19,921 nt of DNA from Terriglobia bacterium. GTDB taxonomy: Bacteria; Acidobacteriota; Terriglobia; UBA7540. The DNA is taken from NCBI GenBank assembly GCA_030040295.1, contig JASHTZ010000578.1, positions 1 through 19,921 on the forward strand, read 5' to 3'. The position numbers and the translations under genes are program-made. Below are positions 6,775 through 13,887 of this stretch, piece by piece. The notes under the pieces are model-generated. The model was given only the letters and a program-made list of their open reading frames with translations, was not told the origin of the DNA and ran no database searches. Numbering within the stretch: position 1 is the stretch's first letter; every line of letters starts with the position of its first letter.

Positions 6775-7770
6775 TCAAATTACCAGCACGCCGGCGCCGT
6801 GGATTTTACTACTCTTGAGGTTTTGCAGGGCGTGACTCGCCTCAGGGAGCTGAAAGGTCTCGATTTCGGTCCGCACGGGAATTTCCGCGGCAAGGTTAAG
6901 CAGCTCGCGAACATCCTCACGAGTGCTGTTCGCAACGCTGCGAAGGATGCGTTCGTGATAAACGAGTTGATATTCCATTTCCGGAATTGAGGACATGGTG
7001 ATTCCGGCGAGAGCCAGAGTGCCGCCCTTGCGGAGCGCGCGCAGGGCATCGGGAACAAGCTTGCCGGCTGGTGCAAAGATGATGGCGGCATCAAGTGGCG
7101 CAGGCGGGGCATCGCCGGCCTCACCCGTCCACTCCGCTCCAAGATGGCGAGCCAATCGGCGATGCGATTCGGCGCGCGTGAAGACGCAGACCTTGCACTT
7201 CCGGTGGCGCGCAATCTGAATCACAATGTGCGCAGAAGCCCCAAAACCGTACAGACCCAATCGTTCCTCCGGTTGAAGGTTCGAAAGTTTCAGCGCGCGA
7301 TAGCCAATTACGCCAGCGCAAAGCAGGGGCGCTGCCTCCAAGTCCGAAAAACTTCCGGGAAGTGAGTAAGCAAACGCAGCCGGGGCCACCATCATTTCCG
7401 CATAGCCGCCATCTGCATGAAAGCCCGTGAAGCGCGCTTGCTCGCAAAGATTTTCCAGGCCTTTCCGGCAGTAAGCGCACACGCCGCAAGTTGAATAGAG
7501 CCACGGAACGCCCACGCGGTCGCCCTGTTCAAACTCACGCACGCCCGCACCGAGAGCGTCCACGGTGCCGACGATTTGATGGCCGGGAACAATCGGAATT
7601 TTGGGGAGCGCCAAGTCTCCTTCCACAATGTGCAGATCGGTGTGGCAAACGCCGCAGGCGCGCACCCGGACGCGAATCTCACCGGACGCAGGTTCAGGAA
7701 TGGGAAGCTCGGCAAGCCTCAACGGATTCTCTTCCGCCGGCCGCGGTTTTTCCAGCAGCATGGCGCGCAT
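6775..7770 (-). CDS. zinc-binding alcohol dehydrogenase family protein
   Basis: The 331-residue medium-chain dehydrogenase is a typical length for the family. The GroES-like domain carries the catalytic zinc ligands in CGVCHTD (C42), GHQ (H64) and LLCAG (C151), and a structural zinc set C95, C98, C101 and C109 (CGVCAYCRKG..NLC). The nucleotide-binding motif GLYGFGASAH lies at 172-181. The sequence pattern (DADGGYAE, EAAPLLCAGVIGYRAL, GGTLALAGITMS) fits the subfamily modelled as TIGR02822. One oddity is Gln at position 65, where most family members have Glu after the His. It probably oxidises alcohols or reduces aldehydes with NAD(P) in the cytoplasm; the substrate is unknown. The start ATG 7770 is very close to the predicted transcription start, and ATG 7761 (residue 4) is an alternative. 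Confidence 0.93.
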   Translation of the reverse strand: MRAMLLEKPRPAEENPLRLAELPIPEPASGEIRVRVRACGVCHTDLHIVEGDLALPKIPIVPGHQIVGTVDALGAGVREFEQGDRVGVPWLYSTCGVCAYCRKGLENLCEQARFTGFHADGGYAEMMVAPAAFAYSLPGSFSDLEAAPLLCAGVIGYRALKLSNLQPEERLGLYGFGASAHIVIQIARHRKCKVCVFTRAESHRRLARHLGAEWTGEAGDAPPAPLDAAIIFAPAGKLVPDALRALRKGGTLALAGITMSSIPEMEYQLVYHERILRSVANSTREDVRELLNLAAEIPVRTEIETFQLPEASHALQNLKSSKIHGAGVLVI

Positions 7771-7781
7771 GATGATAATCG

Positions 7782-7810
7782 AGTCTATCCGAGCCGGAAT
7801 GGAGTGGCAA
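7782..7810 (-). promoter_or_regulatory. sigma70-like promoter for the alcohol dehydrogenase
   Basis: On the minus strand TTGCCA (7805-7810), a 17-bp spacer and TAGACT (7782-7787) match the -35 and -10 boxes at 5/6 and 4/6 positions. Transcription would start near 7775, leaving only about 5 nt before ATG 7770 or about 14 nt before ATG 7761. The mRNA would therefore be nearly leaderless, in keeping with the lack of a Shine-Dalgarno sequence. Confidence 0.45.
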
Positions 7811-7867
7811 GCGACTGCACCCCTCCTCTACTTGCTTCCTTCCGATGCTTCGCGAAATAATGGATTG

Positions 7868-10800
7868 ATGCCGTCAGCGTTCAAGTTGAATCCTAAACAA
7901 CAGGAAGCGGTGGAACATGACGAAGGCCCTCTGCTCATCATCGCTGGCCCGGGCAGCGGAAAAACGGGCGTCATCACGCAGCGAATCGTCCGGTTGTTGG
8001 CTCCGTCAGCACGCGTTCACGAAGGATCAGCGCTCCTGCCTGGATTTGAAGGCTCATTGCCGGAAGGTGTGGAATCTCAAAGCGCCGGCATTCGGCCGGA
8101 AAACATTCTGGCTCTAACCTACACGGAGAAGGCGGCACGCGAAATGCAACACCGGGTGCGCCAGGCGCTGCCCCATCTCGAAAGCCTGCCTCAAATTTCC
8201 ACCTTTCATGCTTTGTGCTACGAGGTCCTCCGCAAACGCCATCTCGATCGCACTCTGCTCGACAAGGTGGACGTGTGGATCTTTCTTCGCCGGAGGATGG
8301 AAAGCCTGGGGCTTCAGTTTTACCGGAAACTGCCTGAGCCCGGCGCCTTTCTCCATTCGCTCAATGACTTCTTCTCTCGTTGCCAGGACGAATTGATCGA
8401 GCCCGGGGATTTTGACCGATACGTTGCGGCGCTGGAAGAAGAATTCCAACGGAACGCGCCGCGTCTGGACGCTGACGAATGCACGCAGGAAAAGGAGGAG
8501 ATCGCGAAAAAGCAGGAATTGGCGCGGGTCTTTCGCAACAGTCGCCGTCTGATCGAAGAAGCGCGTGCTTCCAGCCTGGGCAGCCTGATTCCGGAGGCCG
8601 TTCGCCTCTTTGATCGCGAGCCCGAGGTTTTGGAATCCTATCGCCGGCTCTTTCGATACGTGCTGGTAGATGAATTCCAGGACACCAATTACGCGCAGGT
8701 TGAGCTGTTAAAGCGCCTCGTGAAGCCGCCTTACAATATCACCGCTGTCGGCGACGATGATCAGGCCATCTACCGCTTTCGTGGCGCGTCACACGGCGCA
8801 TTCAAAATGTTTGACGAAGCTTTTGCGGGACACAAGACGGTTTTTCTGGATTCCAATTACCGCTCTACCCAACACATCCTCCGCGTGGCGGACGCGTTGA
8901 TTGCGAAAAACGATCGGTACGAGTCAAAGCCTGAACTACGTGCGACCCGGGAAGAGGGTGTGCGAGTTTATCTCCTTCAATCCTCCGATTTCCAGTGTGA
9001 GGCGGCTTGGATTGCCGACGAAGTAGCGCGCCTCATTCACAACGGAACGCTGCCTGGCAGCATCGCCGTGCTCTACCGTGCTCATAGTTACCGGGACCTC
9101 CTGGTTGAGCAGTTCCGAAGACGCAATATCCGTTTTGCCATCCACGGGCTGTCGATTCTTTCCACCATCATCCTGCGCGATCTCTTGGCGTACTTGAGTA
9201 TCATCCACAATCCGCATGACACCATCAGTTTGACACGCGTGCTGCTCACGCCGCGATGGAACTTTCCGGAGGAGTTGAGCCTGGAAGCACGCCAGCAGGC
9301 ATTGCGCAACCGATGTTCGCTATACGATGTTTTGCAATCGTGGGAAAAATCGGCGCCGGCGAATCGGTTGGGACGTACGGGGTGGCCGGAGTTGCGCCAC
9401 ATGTTGGTGGAACTGCACAATTATGCCCAGCATGCCCCGATGACAGCCCTGCTGCAAAAGCTGATGGGACGGCTCGAACTGAGCTTCCCAGACCATGACC
9501 CGGACGCGACGTATGTGGCAGCGTTCGAGAAATTCCTGGATAAGTGGCAAGGCAAAAGCGAGTCATGGGAGCTCGAATCGTTCCTCGAGTATTTCGCGTA
9601 TTTCCGCGAAGCCGGCGGCGTCATTGAGGCGCCTGAGCCCGCCCACCACGCGAGCGCCGTACAAATGATGTCCGTGCATTCCGCAAAGGGCCTGGAGTTT
9701 CCAGTGGTCTTCATACTCAGCGTCGCGCCGCGGCGTTTCCCCCACAGCGAGCAGAAACCGGTCATTGAGTTTCCCGAGGCGCTGCGCAAGGGTCCGCCTC
9801 CACCCGCGAATATTCACGAACAAGAAGAACGCCGGTTGCTTTATGTCGGGCTGACCCGCGCGGAGGATCGCCTTTATGTATCAAGCGTCGCGAAATCCGT
9901 GAAAAGACTCTCCCTCTTTGTCGATGACCTGACCTCCGACTCGGCGGTTGTGGCGCGCGACATCGAGCGCATTGACGTTCCGAACCTTTCGCCCCAAACT
10001 GCCGGGGCGCAAAGCGACGAGCCTGCTCCACGCCGCAACCCGCCAGATCGAACCCCCCAAAGCGGATTGTTCAGTGACGGCCAGACTGCGTCGGGAATCC
10101 ATCCGCCACTCGCGGAGTGGGCCCGCGGGGCGTCCGCGATCAAGGCGGGGGAGAAACTCCAGCTCAGTGCCTCAGCTCTGGAGACGTATGAAAGTTGCCC
10201 GCAGAAGTTTCTGTTCAGTCACTGCCTGAAGATCCCGACGGCACCGCAGCCTGCCTTGACGTTCGGCAACACCATGCATCAGTGCGCGCGGCGCTACTTC
10301 GAACTCCGGCGGCAGGGACCGGTGAAATTTGAACAAATCCAATTGCACTTTGAGCAGACCTGGAAGGAAACCGGGTTCGAAGATAACTATCAGGAGCAGG
10401 CCTACAAGAAGGCAGGGCTCGAGCAACTCCGCGTTTTTGTCGCTCGGCATGAAACCGTGACGACGCTTCCCATTGCCACGGAGGCGCACTTCGCGCTCGA
10501 CTTGGGCGACGTGGTCATGGAGGGGCGCATCGACCAAATCAATCCGCTCAACAACAGCTCGGTGGAACTGATCGATTACAAGACCGGTCGGCCGCCCTCC
10601 CAAAAAGATGCGGACAAGAGTCTTCAGCTTTCCATTTATGCGCTGGCCGCCCGCGACCAGATGCATCTGAACCCGGCCCAGCTTACATTCTACTCCCTGA
10701 CGAATAATGAGCCGGTGCGCACCGTGCGCACGGCGCGCGACCTGGAATTGGTGGTCACGGAAATCCGCGAAACCGCCGCACGAATCCGACAGAATATATT

Positions 10801-10876
10801 TCCTCCCAAGCCGGGGTTTGTGTGCAAGCATTGCGATTACGTGCCGATCTGCCCGGCTCACGAGGAGGCGTTTTGA
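7868..10876 (+). CDS. UvrD/Rep-family helicase fused to a PD-(D/E)XK (RecB/AddB-like) Fe-S nuclease
   Basis: The product has 1002 residues. Superfamily 1A helicase motifs appear in order: Q-motif region LNPKQQEAV (7-15), Walker A AGPGSGKT (26-33), TYTEKAAREM, STFHALCYEVLR (111-122), Walker B VDEFQD (267-272), GDDDQAIYRFRGA (295-307), DSNYRS (328-333), VHSAKGLEFP (603-612) and YVGLTRAEDRLY (659-670). The C-terminal nuclease (about 765-1000) has D889 (GRIDQI), D903 and K905 (IDYKTG) and QLSIYA. Four Cys, C777, C986, C989 and C995, match the iron-sulphur staple of AddB-type nucleases. It probably unwinds and cuts DNA ends during repair or recombination. The open frame extends upstream, but earlier starts overlap the divergent dehydrogenase and its promoter; ATG 7868 begins the conserved region, with ATG 7799 as an alternative. 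rmuC follows after 31 bp. Confidence 0.93.
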   Translation: MPSAFKLNPKQQEAVEHDEGPLLIIAGPGSGKTGVITQRIVRLLAPSARVHEGSALLPGFEGSLPEGVESQSAGIRPENILALTYTEKAAREMQHRVRQALPHLESLPQISTFHALCYEVLRKRHLDRTLLDKVDVWIFLRRRMESLGLQFYRKLPEPGAFLHSLNDFFSRCQDELIEPGDFDRYVAALEEEFQRNAPRLDADECTQEKEEIAKKQELARVFRNSRRLIEEARASSLGSLIPEAVRLFDREPEVLESYRRLFRYVLVDEFQDTNYAQVELLKRLVKPPYNITAVGDDDQAIYRFRGASHGAFKMFDEAFAGHKTVFLDSNYRSTQHILRVADALIAKNDRYESKPELRATREEGVRVYLLQSSDFQCEAAWIADEVARLIHNGTLPGSIAVLYRAHSYRDLLVEQFRRRNIRFAIHGLSILSTIILRDLLAYLSIIHNPHDTISLTRVLLTPRWNFPEELSLEARQQALRNRCSLYDVLQSWEKSAPANRLGRTGWPELRHMLVELHNYAQHAPMTALLQKLMGRLELSFPDHDPDATYVAAFEKFLDKWQGKSESWELESFLEYFAYFREAGGVIEAPEPAHHASAVQMMSVHSAKGLEFPVVFILSVAPRRFPHSEQKPVIEFPEALRKGPPPPANIHEQEERRLLYVGLTRAEDRLYVSSVAKSVKRLSLFVDDLTSDSAVVARDIERIDVPNLSPQTAGAQSDEPAPRRNPPDRTPQSGLFSDGQTASGIHPPLAEWARGASAIKAGEKLQLSASALETYESCPQKFLFSHCLKIPTAPQPALTFGNTMHQCARRYFELRRQGPVKFEQIQLHFEQTWKETGFEDNYQEQAYKKAGLEQLRVFVARHETVTTLPIATEAHFALDLGDVVMEGRIDQINPLNNSSVELIDYKTGRPPSQKDADKSLQLSIYALAARDQMHLNPAQLTFYSLTNNEPVRTVRTARDLELVVTEIRETAARIRQNIFPPKPGFVCKHCDYVPICPAHEEAF

Positions 10877-10907
10877 TTTTGGATTGTCGAAGGGGCACGA
10901 ATTTTAA

Positions 10908-12344
10908 TTGCCATTGGGAATTGTGGTGCCTTTTATGATTTCCATCCTGTTGGTCGTGCTGGGTGCGGCGCTGGGTGGCGTGGTCGGCTGGCTGCTGGCC
11001 GCCACACGCACGCGCGACGAGCTTCAACAGCAGATTCGAAATGAAAGCGAGCAGAAGGTCAAAGCGCAAGCGGAGCTGGCAAGCGCCAGAGCTGCCGCCG
11101 AGGAATCCGGCCAGTTGTACCAGCGCCTGGAAGCGGAAGTCAAATTACGCGCGGAAGCGGAAACGAAGTGGCGCGAGGCCCAGGTGAACCTGGAGGAGCA
11201 GAAGAAACTGCTGGAGGAGGCGAAGCAGAAACTGACGCAGGCGTTTCAAGCGCTCTCTGCCGAAGCTCTGAAAAGCAACAATCAGGCGTTTATTGCTCTG
11301 GCGAGAAGTCAGTTCGAAACTCTGCAGGCGCAAGCCAAAGGCGATTTGGAAACTCGCCAGAAAGCCATCGATGGCCTCATCAACCCGCTCAAGGATTCGC
11401 TGGGGCGATACGAGCACCAGATTCTGGAAATGGAGAAGGCCCGGCAGAAAGCCTACGGCACGCTGGACGAACAATTACGAAATTTGGCCGAGGCCAACAA
11501 GCGCCTCGAAGACGAAACCAAGCACTTGGCGAACGCCTTGAGCTCGCCGCTGAAAGCCCGCGGACGCTGGGGAGAGCTGACGCTGCGCAGAGTCGCGGAG
11601 CTGGCGGGAATGTCGGCGCATTGCGATTTCTCGGAACAGGTGACAGTAACGGCTGAGTCAGGCCGGCAGCGCCCGGATATGATCGTCAACCTTCCGGGCA
11701 ACCGCCGGATCGCAGTGGACGCCAAGGTTCCGCTGCAAGCTTTCCTGGATGCTGTTGACGCACAAAAATCAGAAGAAGAGAGAGCGAAAGCGTTAACCGC
11801 GCACGGACAGTTGGTGAGAACCCATATGAACCAGCTTGCGGAGCGGAGGTATTGGGAACAAGTAGGACCGGAGCTGGAATTGGTGGTCTTGTTCCTGCCT
11901 GGTGAATCGTTTTTCAGCGCCGCTCTGGAACAAGACCGGCAACTGATTGACGATGGGATGCAGAAGAAAGTTGTGCTGGCCACTCCGACAACGCTCATCG
12001 CGCTGTTGCGCTCAGCGGCTTACCTCTGGCAGCAGGAAAAGATAACGCAGAACGCGAGAGTGATCAGTGACTTGGGCAAACAGCTCTACGATCGCATTGG
12101 CACGCTCCTGGGACACTTTCAGGAGGTTGGATCGTCGCTCGAGAATGCAGTGAAGTCTTATAACAAGGCCGCGGGTTCAATGGAATCCCGCCTCCTGGTC
12201 GCGGCGCGAAGGTTTAAAGAGCTGGGTGCGGCAACAGGAGATGAAATCCTGCAAATTGAGTCAGTAGATGAAGCGCCCCGTGCGCTGGCAGCACCTGAAA
12301 AGGAATTGAAAAATCAGGAGACCGCAGCCGAGGGTCAGAAGTGA
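10908..12344 (+). CDS. rmuC: DNA recombination protein RmuC
   Basis: The product has up to 478 residues. An N-terminal membrane helix (about 10-32, ISILLVVLGAALGGVVGWLL) is followed by a long Ala/Glu/Lys-rich coiled coil (about 36-215). The conserved RmuC domain (about 190-430) includes GRWGELTLRRVAELAGM, DMIVNLPGNRRIAVDAKVPLQAF, ELVVLFLPGESFFSAAL and VVLATPTTLIALLRSAAYLWQQEK. RmuC limits inversions at short inverted repeats in E. coli and is thought to be a PD-(D/E)XK-related nuclease; the DAK in VDAKVP fits that core. The gene lies 31 bp after the helicase-nuclease gene and is probably co-transcribed with it. The start is uncertain: TTG 10908 is the farthest, and GTG 10923 (GGGA three bases upstream) or ATG 10935 would still keep the anchor. 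No ribosome site decides. Confidence 0.92.
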   Translation: MPLGIVVPFMISILLVVLGAALGGVVGWLLAATRTRDELQQQIRNESEQKVKAQAELASARAAAEESGQLYQRLEAEVKLRAEAETKWREAQVNLEEQKKLLEEAKQKLTQAFQALSAEALKSNNQAFIALARSQFETLQAQAKGDLETRQKAIDGLINPLKDSLGRYEHQILEMEKARQKAYGTLDEQLRNLAEANKRLEDETKHLANALSSPLKARGRWGELTLRRVAELAGMSAHCDFSEQVTVTAESGRQRPDMIVNLPGNRRIAVDAKVPLQAFLDAVDAQKSEEERAKALTAHGQLVRTHMNQLAERRYWEQVGPELELVVLFLPGESFFSAALEQDRQLIDDGMQKKVVLATPTTLIALLRSAAYLWQQEKITQNARVISDLGKQLYDRIGTLLGHFQEVGSSLENAVKSYNKAAGSMESRLLVAARRFKELGAATGDEILQIESVDEAPRALAAPEKELKNQETAAEGQK

Positions 12345-12428
12345 AAGGCTCGCGCGAGGAAGCCTCGTGGTCCAGATTCCAAATCCTAATTTCCCCTTCG
12401 AAATTTTGACCATCGGATGAGTCGCCCC

Positions 12429-12467
12429 AAAAAACTTCGGGGGTGCATCGCTGCACCCCCGGAAGTT
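12429..12467 (-). terminator. intrinsic terminator of the 11-codon micro-gene
   Basis: On the minus strand CGGGGGTGCA pairs perfectly with TGCACCCCCG around a GCGA tetraloop. AACTT/AAGTT extends the stem beyond a single bulged C, and a run of six T follows at once (plus-strand A run 12429-12434). On the plus strand no T-run follows, so it acts on minus-strand transcripts. It lies 24 nt past the micro-ORF stop. Confidence 0.85.
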
Positions 12468-12490
12468 CCTTTCGAATTTTCGAAAGAGGC

Positions 12491-12526
12491 TTACTTCTTT
12501 TTCTTGGCTTTCTTCTTCGCTGCCAT
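12491..12526 (-). CDS. 11-residue Lys/Ala micropeptide (MAAKKKAKKKK), function unknown
   Basis: The minus strand reads ATG GCA GCG AAG AAG AAA GCC AAG AAA AAG AAG TAA, giving seven Lys, three Ala and Met. GGAGGAG sits 6 nt before the ATG, an excellent ribosome site. The frame cannot start earlier because TAA lies upstream in frame with no start codon between. The unit has its own consensus-like promoter and a strong terminator, so it is made as an RNA of about 160 nt. The next gene beyond the terminator, rmuC, is on the other strand, so this is not a leader peptide for an operon. The peptide could bind nucleic acid or the ribosome, like Lys-rich histone-H1-like tails, or the RNA itself could be the product. 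I recognise no family. The ORF is clear in the sequence; translation is inferred. Confidence 0.6.
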   Translation of the reverse strand: MAAKKKAKKKK

Positions 12527-12557
12527 TCTATTCTCCTCCGAGCTTCTGAGATTTTCG

Positions 12558-12575
12558 CGCCAGTGTTATCTGGCG
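12558..12575 (-). other. leader hairpin in the micro-gene transcript
   Basis: CGCCAG and CTGGCG are exact reverse complements around a 6-nt loop. It lies in the roughly 60-nt leader, between the predicted transcription start (near 12589) and the ribosome site (near 12533-12539). It does not cover the ribosome site and may stabilise the 5' end. Confidence 0.45.
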
Positions 12576-12595
12576 GAGCGCGTATTCAATCACCA

Positions 12596-12624
12596 TGTAT
12601 AGAGTTACCGAATTATCTTGTCAA
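12596..12624 (-). promoter_or_regulatory. strong sigma70-like promoter of the micro-gene
   Basis: On the minus strand there is an exact -35 TTGACA (12619-12624), a spacer of exactly 17 bp, and TATACA (12596-12601) as -10, with the first four bases matching TATAAT. Transcription is predicted to start near 12588-12590. It is one of the two best promoter matches in the window. Confidence 0.7.
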
Positions 12625-12801
12625 GTGGAAAGTGATCATCGACGATGAAAAAAGTGAAGAGCAAGAATAGACTCAGCTGGTCTCAACAGCAACGCATTGA
12701 CGTTTTCGCGCATTTGAACCGCGGAAACGCGGCGGTGAATTGCCATCGTTCGAGTGAAGCGAACGATCTCTGCGTTCCAAATCCAAATAGGGTAAACTGG
12801 A

Positions 12802-12830
12802 TTGTTGGGCAGAGCGCGTAATCGTTTAAT
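12802..12830 (+). promoter_or_regulatory. likely promoter of the plus-strand VWFA gene
   Basis: TTGTTG (12802-12807), a 17-bp spacer and TTTAAT (12825-12830, 5/6 to TATAAT). The -35 is weak (3/6). Transcription would start near 12837, about 36 nt before the ATG at 12873. Confidence 0.4.
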
Positions 12831-12872
12831 CGCTTCCCATGCGCAACCGCCAAGGGCACTGCGAGGGCAACC

Positions 12873-13880
12873 ATGCACACCACGCCTGCATCTCCCACCC
12901 ATCAGAGAACCGTGATGAGAAAGATTGCCCTCCTAGTCTGCGTTCTGTTAACGGTTGCCGCTTTTGCGGGCGCCCAGGATCAGCAGCAAGCACCGGCCGC
13001 GGGCGGAACTCTGAAGGCAACCAGCGAAGTTGTGAACGTCTATACCGTCGTGAGGCAAAAGAACGGGCGCCTGATTCCCGACCTCACTAAAGACGACTTT
13101 GCCCTAGAAGAAGACCAGCAACCCCAAGTCATCAAGTATTTTTCGCGCGAAACAGATACACCGCTGACCATGGGCATCCTGGTGGACACGAGCCCCAGCC
13201 AGGGACGCGTGTTGGACGTGGAGAAACAGGAAGCCGAAGCATTCCTGAGCGAGGTCATGCGGCCGAAGGACCTCACCTTCGTCTTTCACTTCGATGTGGA
13301 CGTCGAACTCGATCAGGACTTAACCTCGGACCTGAATCGCCTCGACAGCGCGATTGAATCGGGTGAGATTAACGGTGGAGGCGTGCGCACGCCCGGGACT
13401 TTTCCCACCGACCAACAGGGTGCGACACACCTTTATGATGCCATTTACCTGGCGGCGCACGACGAGCTCAAGAACGAAGTGGGCCGCAAAGTTCTCATCC
13501 TGCTGACTGATGGCGAAGACCAGGGAAGCAAAGTCACATTGGAAAAGGCGCTGGAGGCCGCACAGAAAGCAGATACCATCATTTATGCCGTCGATATCCA
13601 CGACCGGGGATTCTACATGCGGCAGGGAGTGGGATACAGCGGCGAATCAGTGTTGCGAAGGCTCAGCGAGGAAACCGGCGGGCGCGTGATCGAGTCCAGC
13701 AGCAAGGACAGTTCCGAAGCGTTCCAACAGATTGCCAGGGAGCTCCGCACGCAGTACCTCCTTGGGTATACGCCCACCAACACTAAGCTTGACGGAACGT
13801 TCCGCAAGATCGTAGTCAAGGTCCGTATCCCGAACGTCAAGGTCGATGCCCGGCGCGGATATTACGCTCCCATTGGTTGA
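12873..13880 (+). CDS. VWFA-related acidobacterial domain protein, exported
   Basis: The 335-residue protein has an N-terminal export signal (MRKIALLVCVLLTVAAFAGA, residues 15-34), then a conserved pre-domain KDDFALEEDQQPQVIKYFSRETD (73-95) and a von Willebrand factor A fold. The metal-ion-dependent adhesion site is intact: DTSPS (105-109), the Thr of GATHLYDAI (185) and LTDGED (211-216). The layout matches the family modelled as TIGR03436. These proteins are exported, and their role, probably protein binding at the envelope, is not established. ATG 12873 has GAGGG five bases upstream. ATG 12915 would give the signal peptide a normal short n-region but has a weaker ribosome site. The gene is the paralog of the convergent gene that ends 7 bp beyond its stop. 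Confidence 0.9.
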   Translation: MHTTPASPTHQRTVMRKIALLVCVLLTVAAFAGAQDQQQAPAAGGTLKATSEVVNVYTVVRQKNGRLIPDLTKDDFALEEDQQPQVIKYFSRETDTPLTMGILVDTSPSQGRVLDVEKQEAEAFLSEVMRPKDLTFVFHFDVDVELDQDLTSDLNRLDSAIESGEINGGGVRTPGTFPTDQQGATHLYDAIYLAAHDELKNEVGRKVLILLTDGEDQGSKVTLEKALEAAQKADTIIYAVDIHDRGFYMRQGVGYSGESVLRRLSEETGGRVIESSSKDSSEAFQQIARELRTQYLLGYTPTNTKLDGTFRKIVVKVRIPNVKVDARRGYYAPIG

Positions 13881-13887
13881 AAAGGAT

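Larger units (their letters stand above)
12345..12872. other. 528-bp region containing a minus-strand micro-gene and a plus-strand promoter
   Basis: This gap between rmuC and the first VWFA gene is not empty. It holds a complete minus-strand unit (12429-12624: promoter, leader hairpin, 11-codon ORF, terminator) and the likely promoter of the VWFA gene (12802-12830). A 58-codon plus-strand frame at 12645-12821 is doubtful. 12345-12428 shows only a weak small stem-loop after rmuC. Confidence 0.6.

Noticed and set aside
7601..7867. N-terminal extension of the helicase frame by up to 89 codons
   Set aside because: Lies inside the divergent alcohol dehydrogenase gene and its promoter; the conserved helicase sequence begins right after ATG 7868.
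10172..10861. Minus-strand frame of 229 codons antisense to the nuclease domain
   Set aside because: Antisense shadow of the conserved nuclease and iron-sulphur region.
12435..12467. Hairpin considered as a terminator for rmuC on the plus strand
   Set aside because: On the plus strand the stem is preceded by A bases and followed by CC-TTTC rather than a T-run; polarity fits the minus-strand micro-gene.
12645..12821. Plus-strand frame of 58 codons starting MKKVKSKNRLSW
   Set aside because: No convincing ribosome site, no recognisable family, overlaps the promoter of the next gene and runs antisense to the start of the micro-gene's promoter region. It cannot be excluded, but evidence is insufficient.
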